Origin: Seohaeicola saemankumensis
Lineage (GTDB): Bacteria; Pseudomonadota; Alphaproteobacteria; Rhodobacterales; Rhodobacteraceae
Assembly: GCF_042678485.1 (NCBI RefSeq)
Contig: NZ_JBHTKR010000005.1
Coordinates: 434,001-498,000 of the forward strand
DNA length: 64,000 bases
Reading direction: 5' to 3'
The translations under genes were made by a program, and so were the position numbers. Below the pieces are notes generated by a model. It was not told where the DNA came from, made no database searches, and was given only the letters and a program-made list of their open reading frames with translations. Position 1 is the stretch's first letter; each line of letters opens with the position of its first letter. Shown in pieces: positions 26,818 to 35,833 of the stretch.

Positions 26818-27987
26818 ATGGCCCAGACCCATAGCAACGCGCCCGCCGCGATCGACCCCGCCGACCTGACCGTGCAACTGATCCGCTGCCCCTCGGTCAC
26901 GCCCGAAGAAGGTGGTGCGTTGGTGCTGTTGCAATCCCTGCTGGAAAGCGCGGGTTTTACCTGCACCCGCGTTGATCGCGGCGCAGTGTCGAACCTGTTT
27001 GCCCGGTGGGGCGCCAAGGGGCATCCACATACATTCGGCTTCAACGGTCATACGGATGTGGTGCCGCTGGGCGATGAAGCGTCCTGGACCGTGCCGCCCT
27101 TTGGTGGGGTCATCAAGGATGGTCAGATCTGGGGCCGGGGCGCCACCGACATGAAATCGGGCGTCGCGGCCTTTGCCGCCGCCGCGATTGATTTCGTGCG
27201 CCAGACACCGCCCGATGGCGCGGTGATCCTGACCATCACCGGCGACGAGGAAGGTGACGCCGTGGACGGAACAACCGCGCTGCTGGACTGGATGCGCGAC
27301 ACAGGCGAAGCGATGAGCGTGTGCCTTGTGGGCGAACCCACCTGCCCCGAGCGCATGGGCGAGATGATCAAGATCGGGCGGCGCGGATCGCTGACCGCGT
27401 TCTTCACCGTGACCGGCGTGCAGGGCCATTCCGCCTATCCGCACCGCGCCAAGAACCCCTTGCCCGCCATGGCGCGCCTGATGGACAGGCTGTCCAGCCA
27501 CGAACTGGACAAGGGCAATGATCATTTCGATCCCTCGACCCTTGCCGTGGTGACCATCGACACCGGGAACCCCGCGACCAATGTGATCCCCGCCCAATGC
27601 CGCGCCAGCGTCAATATCCGCTTCAATGACATCCATTCCGGCGCCAGCCTGACCGACTGGCTGCGCGCCGAGGCTGACAAGGTGGCCGCCGAATTCGACG
27701 TGCAGGTGGCGATGACCGTCAAGATTTCCGGCGAAAGCTTCCTGACACCGCCCGGCGATCTGTCGGACATGGTCAGCGCGGCGGTTCAGGCGGAAACCAA
27801 CATCGTGCCGGTGCTGTCCACTTCGGGGGGCACCTCGGACGCGCGCTTTGTCAAGGATCACTGCCCGGTGGTGGAATTCGGACTGGTGGGACGCACCATG
27901 CATCAGGTCGATGAACGGGTCGAGATTGCCCATATCCACCAGCTCAAGGCGATCTATTCCCGTATCCTGCACAGCTATTTCCGCTGA
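26818..27987 (+). CDS. dapE: Succinyl-diaminopimelate desuccinylase
   Basis: M20-family zinc peptidase (389 aa) that removes succinate from N-succinyl-L,L-diaminopimelate. Metal ligands sit in GHTDVVPLG, GRGATDMKSG, the catalytic TGDEEGDA and GEPTC; the lid domain is in the middle and STSGGTSDARF is near the C-terminus. The frame opens with TTG at 26761, but ATG 26818 with AAAGGA ten bases upstream gives the family N-terminus. Precedes rnr by 90 bases on the same strand. Confidence 0.96.
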   Translation: MAQTHSNAPAAIDPADLTVQLIRCPSVTPEEGGALVLLQSLLESAGFTCTRVDRGAVSNLFARWGAKGHPHTFGFNGHTDVVPLGDEASWTVPPFGGVIKDGQIWGRGATDMKSGVAAFAAAAIDFVRQTPPDGAVILTITGDEEGDAVDGTTALLDWMRDTGEAMSVCLVGEPTCPERMGEMIKIGRRGSLTAFFTVTGVQGHSAYPHRAKNPLPAMARLMDRLSSHELDKGNDHFDPSTLAVVTIDTGNPATNVIPAQCRASVNIRFNDIHSGASLTDWLRAEADKVAAEFDVQVAMTVKISGESFLTPPGDLSDMVSAAVQAETNIVPVLSTSGGTSDARFVKDHCPVVEFGLVGRTMHQVDERVEIAHIHQLKAIYSRILHSYFR

Positions 27988-28076
27988 TCCGGGTCTGCGG
28001 TGATTTCAGGGGGCCGCATGTAGGGAAGAAGGCGATTCCCCATGACGGCCCCGCGCACCTGTGATAACCGGACAAA

Positions 28077-30329
28077 ATGAGCCAGCTTCCCACCAAGGCC
28101 GAGATCCTGAACTGGATCGCGGACCACCCGACCCTCACCGCCAAACGCGACATTGCCAAGGCTTTCGGCATCAAAGGTGCTGCGCGGATCGACCTCAAGC
28201 GCCTGCTGAAGGAGCTGGAGGACGAAGGTCATCTGGCCAAGCGCAAAAAGACCTATCGCGACCCCGATCGCCTGCCCCCTGTCAGCATCGTGCAGGTCGG
28301 CCCGCCCAATGCGGAAGGCGACATGACGGCCCGCCCGCTGGAATGGACCGGCGAAGGACCCGAACCGCGCATCCTGATGATCGCGCGCGCCACGGACCCG
28401 GCCCTGGGTGAAGGCGACCGCATTCTGGCGCGCCTGACCGAAGTACGCGGGCAGACATATCATTACGAAGGCCGACTGATCCGCCGTGTCGGCACCAATC
28501 CGGCAAGAGTGCTGGGCGTGTTCCGCAAGACCTCGGAAGGGGGGCGGATTCTGCCCATCGACAAGGGTGACGGCAAGGAATGGCTGGTGCCCGAAGGCGC
28601 CACCGGCGGCGCCAAGGACGGCGAGCTTGTCGAGGCAGAGCAGGCCGGCCCCAAGGCCCGCATGGGCCTGCCGCGCGCCCGTGTGATCAACCGGCTGGGT
28701 GATCCGTCAGCGCCCAAGGCCGTATCGCTGATCGCCATCCACCAGCACGGCATCCCCGACGACTTCCCCGACGAGGTGATCGCCGAGGCGGACAGCATGA
28801 AGCCTGCGGGCCTGAACGGGCGCGAGGACATGCGCGACATGCCCCTGATCACGATTGATCCCTGGGATGCACGCGACCATGACGATGCCTGCTGGGCCCA
28901 TGCCGATGACGATCCCGCCAACGCGGGCGGCCATGTGATCTGGGTCGCCATCGCCGATGTGGCGCATTACGTGCACCCCGGATCGGCGCTGGACATCGAA
29001 GCCCGAAAGCGGGGCAATTCAAGCTATTTCCCGGACCGTGTCGTGCCGATGCTGCCGGACCGTCTGTCAGGCGATCTGTGTTCGCTGCACGAGGGCGTGC
29101 CGCGCGCCTGTATCGCCGTGCGGATGCAGATAGACGCCGAGGGGCAGAAGATCGGGCACCGCTTCGTGCGCGGGCTGATGCGCTCTGTCGCCTCGCTCAA
29201 CTACCGCGAGGTTCAGGAGGCCCGTGACGGCACCCCGAACGACAAATGCGCGCCCCTGATGGATCTGGTGATCACCCCGCTCTATGGCGCCTATGACGCG
29301 CTGGTGAAGGCGCGCGCGCGCCGGCAGCCGCTGGATCTGGACCTGCCCGAACGCAAGGTGATCCTGTCGGATGAGGGCAAGGTCACATCCGTCAACTTCG
29401 CCGACCGGCTGGACGCGCACAAGCTGATCGAGGAATTCATGGTGCTGGCCAATGTCGCCGCAGCCGAAACCCTGATCGCGCGCCGCTCGCCCCTGCTGTT
29501 CCGCGTGCACGAGGAACCCAGCCCCGAAAAGCTGGAAAGCCTGCGCGACACGGCCGAAGCCGCAGGGCTGGTGCTGGCCAAGGGGCAGGTTCTGAAAACC
29601 GCGCATCTGAACGCGCTTCTGGCCCAGGCCGAAGGCACGGATCATGACGAGCTGATCAATATCTCGACCCTGCGCGCCATGACGCAGGCCTATTACAGCC
29701 CGTCGAACTTCGGCCATTTCGGACTGGCGCTTCAGGCTTACGCGCATTTCACCTCGCCGATCCGGCGCTATTCGGATCTTGTGGTGCACCGGGCGCTGAT
29801 CTCGGCCCACAAATGGGGCGATGACGGCCTGAGCCATCACGAGATCGACCGGCTGGAGGCGACCGCCCAGCATATCAGCGAGACCGAGCGGCGGTCGATG
29901 ATGGCCGAGCGGGACACGAATGACCGCTATCTGGCGGCCTTCCTGTCCGACCGCCTGGGTGCGGAATTCAGCGGGCGCATCAGTGGCATCGCCAAGTTCG
30001 GGGCCTTCGTGAAACTGGATGAAACCGGCGCGGACGGACTGATCCCGATCCGGTCCCTGGGCAGCGAATATTTCCACTTTGACCGCGACAGGGGCACGCT
30101 GATGGGCGCGCAGACCGGCCTGACCATCGGACTGGGCCAGCGCGTGCGCGTCAAGCTGACCGAAGCCGCCCCCGTCACGGGCGGCATCGCGCTGGAACTG
30201 ATCAGCATCGAGGGCCGTGACATGCCAAAGGGTCCGCCCGCCTCGCGCGGCAAACCGCCCAAGCGCGCCCTGGGCAAGGCAAAACACAAGGCAGACAAGC
30301 TGAAACGCAAGGCCAAACGCAGCCGTTGA
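28077..30329 (+). CDS. rnr: Ribonuclease R
   Basis: 750-residue 3'-5' exoribonuclease that degrades structured RNA. Domains in order: N-terminal winged helix (about 1-65), cold-shock-like OB domains (about 70-240), RNB catalytic domain with the Asp cluster ARDHDDACW near residues 263-271, an S1 domain (about 625-705, SGRISGIAKFGAFVKLDETGADG split by the fold), and a Lys/Arg-rich tail (KAKHKADKLKRKAKRSR) for RNA or ribosome contact. Start ATG 28077 lies in ACAAAATGAGC with a weak GG upstream. Probably co-transcribed with dapE. Confidence 0.96.
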   Translation: MSQLPTKAEILNWIADHPTLTAKRDIAKAFGIKGAARIDLKRLLKELEDEGHLAKRKKTYRDPDRLPPVSIVQVGPPNAEGDMTARPLEWTGEGPEPRILMIARATDPALGEGDRILARLTEVRGQTYHYEGRLIRRVGTNPARVLGVFRKTSEGGRILPIDKGDGKEWLVPEGATGGAKDGELVEAEQAGPKARMGLPRARVINRLGDPSAPKAVSLIAIHQHGIPDDFPDEVIAEADSMKPAGLNGREDMRDMPLITIDPWDARDHDDACWAHADDDPANAGGHVIWVAIADVAHYVHPGSALDIEARKRGNSSYFPDRVVPMLPDRLSGDLCSLHEGVPRACIAVRMQIDAEGQKIGHRFVRGLMRSVASLNYREVQEARDGTPNDKCAPLMDLVITPLYGAYDALVKARARRQPLDLDLPERKVILSDEGKVTSVNFADRLDAHKLIEEFMVLANVAAAETLIARRSPLLFRVHEEPSPEKLESLRDTAEAAGLVLAKGQVLKTAHLNALLAQAEGTDHDELINISTLRAMTQAYYSPSNFGHFGLALQAYAHFTSPIRRYSDLVVHRALISAHKWGDDGLSHHEIDRLEATAQHISETERRSMMAERDTNDRYLAAFLSDRLGAEFSGRISGIAKFGAFVKLDETGADGLIPIRSLGSEYFHFDRDRGTLMGAQTGLTIGLGQRVRVKLTEAAPVTGGIALELISIEGRDMPKGPPASRGKPPKRALGKAKHKADKLKRKAKRSR

Positions 30330-30445
30330 TCCGGCCATCGGCGAAACCTTGCAGCAGGCGTGACGTGCCCTACAGAACGCTTTTGTAATCGCAGGCGCTG
30401 CGCTACCATGTGGACAAAAGACCAAGCACAAGCGGGGCCGAGCAT

Positions 30446-31735
30446 ATGAGCATGAAATTCCTTATTCCACTGTCAGGCGTGATCCTGATGACAAATGCCG
30501 CCTGCGCGGGTCCGGTCGAGCGATCCTTGCGCCCCGAGGCGCGGCCTGCCGCCCTGTCTTCGGTCCAGCAGACCTCTGGCACCTCGACGCGCCAGGAGGT
30601 GCCGGCCGCAACGCGCGCGGCCTTCAATCGCTGGATCGACGGGTTCCGCGGGCGGGCCCAGGCCCAGGGCATCAGGGCCGATGTGCTGAACCGCGCCTTT
30701 GCCGGTATCAGCTACAATCCGCTGGTCATTGAACGCGACCGCAATCAGGCTGAATTCACCCGTCAGATCTGGGACTACCTGGACAGCGCCGCCTCGCCCG
30801 TACGTGTGGCAAACGGGCAAGCCGCGTTGCAGAAGCATCGCCGCACCTTGCAGGCGATCGAAGACCGCTTCGGTGTGGAGAAGGAAGTCGTGACAGCCGT
30901 CTGGGGCCTGGAAAGCGCCTATGGCGAGCGTCGCGGCACGATGGATATCGTGGAATCTCTGGCGACGCTTGCCCATGACGGGCGGCGCGGCCCCTTCTTC
31001 GAGGCGCAGCTGATCGCAGCCTTGCAGATCATCCAGGCCGGCGACGTCGATCCGCGAAGCATGACCGGCAGTTGGGCAGGGGCGATGGGTCATACCCAGT
31101 TCATCCCGACATCCTACCTGGCTTATGCGGTGGATTTCACCGGCGATGGCAAGCGTGACATCTGGTCGGATGATCCCACCGATGCGCTGGCCTCGACCGC
31201 GGCCTATCTCAAGCGGTTCGGCTGGACCAAGGGCCAGCCCTGGGGCGTCGAAGTGCGCCTGCCACGCGGCTTCAACGCGGGCCTGGCCAAGCGGGACATC
31301 AAGCGCGCGCCATCCGATTGGGCCGCGATCGGCGTGACCGACATGAACGGGCGCGCCGTGCCCAATCATGGTGCGGCCGCTATCCTTCTACCCGCGGGCG
31401 CATCGGGCGCGGCCTTCATGATCTTCGACAATTTCGCGGTGATCGAACGCTACAATCAGGCGGATGCCTATGTGATCGGGGTTGGTCACCTGTCGGACCG
31501 AATCAAGGGCGGCCCCGAGATCCAGACCCCCTGGCCGCGCGGCTACAAGCCTCTGTCCTTCGACGAACGGATGGAGATGCAGCAGCGCCTCCAGGCCCGC
31601 GGCTTCGGGATCGAGAAGATCGACGGTATCATCGGCCCCAACACGACCGAAGCCATTCGCGCTTTTCAGATGTCGGCGGGCGTCACGCCCGATGGTTTCC
31701 CCAGCCAGGACCTGTTGGCCCTGCTCAAGCGGTAG
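30446..31735 (+). CDS. Lytic murein transglycosylase, MltB family, with peptidoglycan-binding domain
   Basis: 429-residue periplasmic muramidase-like enzyme that cleaves glycan strands to 1,6-anhydro products. N-terminal signal (MKFLIPLSGVILMTNAAC) resembles a lipoprotein signal with an imperfect lipobox before Cys, so outer-membrane lipidation is possible. SLT_2/MltB domain about 50-350, with catalytic Glu in VWGLESAYG and MGHTQFIPTSYL; C-terminal PG_binding_1 domain about 370-429 (RLQARGFGIEKIDGIIGP). Start chosen at ATG 30446; the open frame begins at GTG 30410 without better support. Followed by a hairpin and an intergenic repeat element. Confidence 0.93.
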   Translation: MSMKFLIPLSGVILMTNAACAGPVERSLRPEARPAALSSVQQTSGTSTRQEVPAATRAAFNRWIDGFRGRAQAQGIRADVLNRAFAGISYNPLVIERDRNQAEFTRQIWDYLDSAASPVRVANGQAALQKHRRTLQAIEDRFGVEKEVVTAVWGLESAYGERRGTMDIVESLATLAHDGRRGPFFEAQLIAALQIIQAGDVDPRSMTGSWAGAMGHTQFIPTSYLAYAVDFTGDGKRDIWSDDPTDALASTAAYLKRFGWTKGQPWGVEVRLPRGFNAGLAKRDIKRAPSDWAAIGVTDMNGRAVPNHGAAAILLPAGASGAAFMIFDNFAVIERYNQADAYVIGVGHLSDRIKGGPEIQTPWPRGYKPLSFDERMEMQQRLQARGFGIEKIDGIIGPNTTEAIRAFQMSAGVTPDGFPSQDLLALLKR

Positions 31736-31751
31736 CCGCCGCGACGGATCA

Positions 31752-31774
31752 GGGGCGGCGGTCCTGGCCGCCCC
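31752..31774 (+). terminator. Hairpin after the MltB-type gene
   Basis: Stem GGGGCGGC/GCCGCCCC with a 7-base loop, 17 bases after the stop. It is followed by an intergenic repeat core rather than a U-run. Confidence 0.65.
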
Positions 31775-31778
31775 ATTG

Positions 31779-31804
31779 AGATGAGTATTTCTGGAAAGAT
31801 GAAG
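31779..31804 (+). repeat. Intergenic repeat element, copy a
   Basis: Copy of a motif found five times in this window, consensus TATTTNNGGMAMGAWGAA. Here it follows a GC hairpin downstream of the MltB-type gene and precedes the RdhA-like gene. The other copies are near 35795, 45306, 48846 and 53051. Confidence 0.8.
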
Positions 31805-31859
31805 CCGGCACAGCCATAATCCTTGCAGAACCGGGTGCTGGCGGGTGTAGCATGGGCCC

Positions 31860-32879
31860 ATGCCGCGCAAGAACCCTTACCGCCCCTTCATCCCGGACCC
31901 GGCGCAGATGGCGCTGGCGCCGGCTGTATCGGGCAATGCCATCAACGGGCTTGGCGAGGATGCGCCGCGGCCCGCGCGCGTGGTCTACTGGGCGCCGGAT
32001 CCTGACACGATACCCCATGGCGCAATGCAGCGCTGGTTCTATACCGTCGATCCGGGCGCGGCCCCGATCGTGGCGGCGCGGGCCGCGCGGCAGGTGATCC
32101 TGAACGCACCGCTGGCTGATCTGGCGCCTGAGCCGGTGGAGCGTGCCCCCGAGACCTGGACTGCCCTCCTGGAACGGTTCGTCGAAGACGGATTTTGCGA
32201 GAAAACCGGCGTGGCCGTGATGGACCCGGCTTGGGTCTATGAGGGGCAGGACATTGCACAATCGCGGGTGATCGTGCTGGGCGTTCAGCATGATTTCGAC
32301 GCGATCAGCGCCGCACCCGAGGCCCTGGCGGGGGGCGAGGTGATCCGCCAATACGGCCGCGCGGCGGGCGCGGCCAAGGCCGTGGCCAGCTGGCTGCGCC
32401 AGCAAGGATGGGCGGCGGAGCCTGTGACCGGCCCGATGGCGGGCAAGCTGTTGCTGATCCCGCCCGCGCTGGCCTGTGGCTTTGGCGAACTGGGCAAGCA
32501 CGGGTCGATCATCGACGCCGAAATGGGATCGTCCTTTCGCCTTGCGGCGGTGCTGACGGATGCGCCCTTTGCCCCGACCCCGCCCCAAACCCACGGGGTC
32601 GACGCATTCTGCACCAGTTGCCGCATCTGCGAGGATGCCTGCCCGCCCATGGCGATTGCCCCCGAGAAGCAGACCGTGCGCGGCGTGGAAAAGTGGTACG
32701 TGGATTTCGACCGCTGCCTGCCCTTTTTCAACCAGACCAACGGTTGCGCGATCTGCATCGCCGTCTGCCCCTGGTCGCGCCCCGGTGTCGGCCTTAACCT
32801 GGCGGCAAAGCTGGCCCGGCGCGCGGCGCGGGTGCAGGGGTCAGCAACGGACGCAGCAACGCCAGCGGATGCGCCCTGA
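31860..32879 (+). CDS. Reductive-dehalogenase-like / QueG-related 4Fe-4S protein
   Basis: 339-residue cytoplasmic protein with two 4Fe-4S cluster motifs, CTSCRICEDACPP (about residues 251-263) and RC...CAICIAVCPW (about 280-305). Preceding text GFGELGKHGSIIDAEMGSS and the segment KWYVDFDRC resemble RdhA-type reductive dehalogenases more than housekeeping epoxyqueuosine reductase, whose signature GKHTNLVSRELG is absent. There is no Tat signal, no membrane-anchor partner gene and no C-terminal flavin-reductase domain, so it is neither a respiratory nor a known catabolic dehalogenase. A cobalamin-dependent reductase of unknown substrate is the best inference. No clear ribosome-binding site at ATG 31860. 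Its last 86 bases overlap the 3' end of the convergent dnaE2. Confidence 0.8.
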   Translation: MPRKNPYRPFIPDPAQMALAPAVSGNAINGLGEDAPRPARVVYWAPDPDTIPHGAMQRWFYTVDPGAAPIVAARAARQVILNAPLADLAPEPVERAPETWTALLERFVEDGFCEKTGVAVMDPAWVYEGQDIAQSRVIVLGVQHDFDAISAAPEALAGGEVIRQYGRAAGAAKAVASWLRQQGWAAEPVTGPMAGKLLLIPPALACGFGELGKHGSIIDAEMGSSFRLAAVLTDAPFAPTPPQTHGVDAFCTSCRICEDACPPMAIAPEKQTVRGVEKWYVDFDRCLPFFNQTNGCAICIAVCPWSRPGVGLNLAAKLARRAARVQGSATDAATPADAP

Positions 32880-35721
32880 GCGACAGGCGCATGGCGACGT
32901 AATCCTCGACCACCTCCTCGCCCAGGGTCATTGCCGGCAGATGGGCAGCGGGTTCCACGATCCCCTCGCCGTCCATGTCCAGCGCGAAGAGCGGCAGGGG
33001 CGCATCGGCGGTCAGGGCCTTGGCCTCCCATAGGGCCTGGCGACGGGTCAGGCCAAGACCCGCGAAGGCATCGGCCTCGGCCAGGCGGGCCACCACCGCA
33101 GGCGCCAGCCCCGCGCGGCGCCAGACATCGGCCACCGAGGGATAGCCATTGCCCCGCGCGGCGGACAGCCATGCGGCATCATCCTCGCGCAGGCCCTTGA
33201 TCTGACGAAAGCCGAGGCGCAGGGCCAGCCCGCCCAGACCGTCAGGTTCCATCACATTGTCCCAATAGCTGTGGTTCACACAGACGGGGCGCACCTGCAC
33301 ACCATGTTCGCGCGCATCGCGGATGATCTGCGCGGGCGCGTAAAAGCCCATCGGCTGCGCATTCAGAAGCGCACAGGTGAAGATGCCGGGGTGATGGCAC
33401 TTGAGCCAGGCCGAGGCATAGACCAGCAGCGCGAAACTGGCCGCATGGCTTTCGGGAAAACCGTAGCTGCCAAAGCCTTCGATCTGGCTGAAACACCTTT
33501 CGGCGAAATCCATGTCATAGCCGTTGCGCGCCATGCCCCGCAGGAACCGTGTGCGGAATTCGGACACGTTGCCATGTTTCTTGAAAGTGGCCAGCGAGCG
33601 GCGCAAACGATCCGCCTCGTCCGGGGTGAAACCTGCGCCGATGATGGCGATCTGCATCGCCTGTTCCTGGAACAGCGGCACGCCCAGCGTCTTGACCAGC
33701 ACGTCGCCCAGCGCGTCAGACGGAAATTCCATCCGTTCCTCGCCATTGCGGCGGCGCAGATAGGGATGGACCATGTCGCCCTGAATGGGACCGGGGCGAA
33801 CGATGGCGACCTCGATCACCAGATCATAGAAACAGCGCGGCTTCATCCGGGGCAGAAAGTTCATCTGCGCGCGGCTTTCCACCTGGAACACGCCCACGGA
33901 ATCGGCGCGGCAGAGCATGTCATAGACGCGCGGATCCTCGGGCGGCAGGGTCGCCAGCCGGTGGCGCGTGCCGTGATGCTGCGCGATCAGATCGAAGGCC
34001 TTGCGGATGCAGGTCAGCATGCCAAGGCTGAGGATATCGACCTTGAGGATACCCAGCGTGTCGATATCGTCCTTGTCCCAGCAGATCACTGTCCGCCCCT
34101 CCATCGCGGCATTCTCGATCGGCACCAATTCATCCAGCCGCCCTTCGGTGATGATGAAGCCGCCGACATGCTGGCTGAGGTGGCGGGGAAAGCCCACGAT
34201 CTCGTGGATCAGGGCCATGGTGCGGGCCAGGCGCGGCTCGGTCGGGTCAAGGCCGATCTCGCGCAGGCGGGCATCCTCGGTTCCCGACATGCCGTAGAAC
34301 CCCCAAAGCTGCGAACTGAGCGCGGCGACTGTGTCCTGCGACAGGCCCATGGCGGCGCCCACCTCGCGGATGGCGCGCTTGCCGCGATAGTGGATCACGG
34401 TGGCGCAAAGCCCCGCGCGGTGGCGACCGTAGCGGTCATAGATATGCTGGATCACCTCCTCGCGCCGTTCATGTTCGAAATCCACGTCGATATCGGGGGG
34501 CTCGTCGCGGGCCTCGGAGACGAAACGCTCAAAGACCATGGTGCCGATTTCAGGGCTGACCGACGTGACGCCAAGGCAATAGCAGACCACCGAATTGGCA
34601 GCCGATCCACGCCCCTGGCACAGGATGCCACGCCCGCGCGCGAAATCGACGATGTCATGCACGGTCAGGAAATAAGGCTCGTAGCCCAGCTTGGTGATCA
34701 GGGTCAGCTCATGCTCCAGCATCCCGCGCACGCGATCCGGCGCGCCCTCGGGATAGCGCCAGTCCAGACCGGCCAGGGCCAGGCGGCGCAGGCGGGCGGT
34801 CGCCGTTTCGCCGCCCGTCACCTCGGACGGGTATTCATAGCGCAATTCGTCCAGCGAGAAGGTCAGACGCCCCGCCAGCGTGCCGGCCCGATCCACGGCA
34901 TCGGCATGCGGGCCGAAAAGGCGGCGCATCTCGGCCTCGGATCGCAGGCGCTGTTCGCCATTGGCCAGCGCCGCGCGGCCTAGCCGGTCGACCGTGGTGC
35001 CGGTCCGGATCGCGGTCAGCACATCGGCCATCTGGCGGCGGCGGCCTTCGTGCATGATCGGCCTGGCCGAGGCGAGGGTGGGAATGCCCAGATCGGCGGC
35101 CAGCCGCGACAGGCGGTCGAAACGGGCGCGATCCTGCCCGTCATAACGCGGGGCCATCACCAGGTGCATCTGACGGGCAAGGCCGCGCGTCAGGCCGCGC
35201 GCCAGCAGCAGCCAGTCGTCGGCGCCGCTGTCGGGCGTGGTCATGTGTGGCGGGTGCAACAGCAGGTGCAGCCCCGCGGTCTGCCCCTCCAGATCGGCCA
35301 GCCGCAGATCACAGCCGCCTTTGGGTGCGCGGCGGCGGCCCAGCGTCAGCAGACGGCACAGATGTGCCCAGCCGGTCCGGTTTTCGGGCAGGGCGGTCAT
35401 TACCAGACCTTCGGCCAGATGCAGCGTGGCGGCGGGGATCAGCCGCGGGCAGGTGAAGCGTGGTCCCTGATCATCCGGCGCGCGGGCGGGATCGGGCGGG
35501 CCGATCACACCATGGGCCGCCTGATGCGCCTGCCGCTCGGCGACCTGCCGCGCGATCTCGCGCGCGCTGGCATGGGCGCGCACGATCCCGGCCACGGAAT
35601 CGGCATCGGCAATGGCGATCGCCGCTATCCCCAGGCTGGCGGCACGCTGCATGTACTCCTCGGGGTGCGAGGCCCCGGTGAGGAAGGTGAAATTCGAGGT
35701 GATGCACAGCTCTGCAAACAT
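32794..35721 (-). CDS. dnaE2: Error-prone DNA polymerase DnaE2, C-terminally truncated
   Basis: C-family polymerase (975 aa) for SOS lesion bypass. PHP-like N-terminus (FAELCITSNFTFLTGASHPEE), polymerase core with CQGRGSAANSVVCYCLGVTS, the catalytic Asp pair in PPDIDVDFEHERR and the third Asp in LKVDILSLGML, then the helix-hairpin-helix region. It stops right after RLSLRAHPLALLRPLL with a short Ala/Pro tail; the C-terminal OB domain of about 100 residues present in typical 1050-1150 aa DnaE2 proteins is missing. imuA and imuB, its usual operon partners, are not next to it. Start at ATG 35721 (MFAEL, the family N-terminus) rather than 35787. The end overlaps the RdhA-like gene by 86 bases. Catalytic core intact; activity in vivo uncertain. 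Confidence 0.9.
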   Translation of the reverse strand: MFAELCITSNFTFLTGASHPEEYMQRAASLGIAAIAIADADSVAGIVRAHASAREIARQVAERQAHQAAHGVIGPPDPARAPDDQGPRFTCPRLIPAATLHLAEGLVMTALPENRTGWAHLCRLLTLGRRRAPKGGCDLRLADLEGQTAGLHLLLHPPHMTTPDSGADDWLLLARGLTRGLARQMHLVMAPRYDGQDRARFDRLSRLAADLGIPTLASARPIMHEGRRRQMADVLTAIRTGTTVDRLGRAALANGEQRLRSEAEMRRLFGPHADAVDRAGTLAGRLTFSLDELRYEYPSEVTGGETATARLRRLALAGLDWRYPEGAPDRVRGMLEHELTLITKLGYEPYFLTVHDIVDFARGRGILCQGRGSAANSVVCYCLGVTSVSPEIGTMVFERFVSEARDEPPDIDVDFEHERREEVIQHIYDRYGRHRAGLCATVIHYRGKRAIREVGAAMGLSQDTVAALSSQLWGFYGMSGTEDARLREIGLDPTEPRLARTMALIHEIVGFPRHLSQHVGGFIITEGRLDELVPIENAAMEGRTVICWDKDDIDTLGILKVDILSLGMLTCIRKAFDLIAQHHGTRHRLATLPPEDPRVYDMLCRADSVGVFQVESRAQMNFLPRMKPRCFYDLVIEVAIVRPGPIQGDMVHPYLRRRNGEERMEFPSDALGDVLVKTLGVPLFQEQAMQIAIIGAGFTPDEADRLRRSLATFKKHGNVSEFRTRFLRGMARNGYDMDFAERCFSQIEGFGSYGFPESHAASFALLVYASAWLKCHHPGIFTCALLNAQPMGFYAPAQIIRDAREHGVQVRPVCVNHSYWDNVMEPDGLGGLALRLGFRQIKGLREDDAAWLSAARGNGYPSVADVWRRAGLAPAVVARLAEADAFAGLGLTRRQALWEAKALTADAPLPLFALDMDGEGIVEPAAHLPAMTLGEEVVEDYVAMRLSLRAHPLALLRPLLTPAPAPRAGPALPPG

Positions 35722-35731
35722 GTCATGGCAG

Positions 35732-35737
35732 AGTATA
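35732..35737 (-). promoter_or_regulatory. Candidate -10 box (TATACT) for dnaE2
   Basis: TATACT on the minus strand, placed so that transcription would start within a few bases of the ATG at 35721, which lacks a Shine-Dalgarno sequence. A leaderless mRNA is therefore possible. No clear -35 box or canonical alphaproteobacterial LexA site (GTTC-N7-GTTC) is seen; the nearest pair is GTTC-N8-GTCC. Confidence 0.35.
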
Positions 35738-35794
35738 TTCACGTTTTGTTCTTTTTCGAGTCCTATCATCGAGGCTATCTGCGACATCTGGCGC

Positions 35795-35822
35795 AGATGA
35801 GTATTTGTGGAACGATGAAAGG
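35795..35822 (+). repeat. Intergenic repeat element, copy b
   Basis: Same core as copy a, preceded on the plus strand by a small hairpin CATCTG-GCG-CAGATG. It fills the space between the methyltransferase stop and the dnaE2 start, antisense to both. Confidence 0.8.
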
Positions 35823-35833
35823 AACTGCCCTTG

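Noticed and set aside
31860..32879. Assignment as queG (epoxyqueuosine reductase)
   Set aside because: The QueG signature GKHTNLVSRELG is missing and the cluster context resembles RdhA proteins; kept as a QueG/RdhA-related protein only.
35740..35765. LexA box upstream of dnaE2
   Set aside because: Only GTTC-N8-GTCC is present; the alphaproteobacterial site is GTTC-N7-GTTC, so spacing and one arm do not match.
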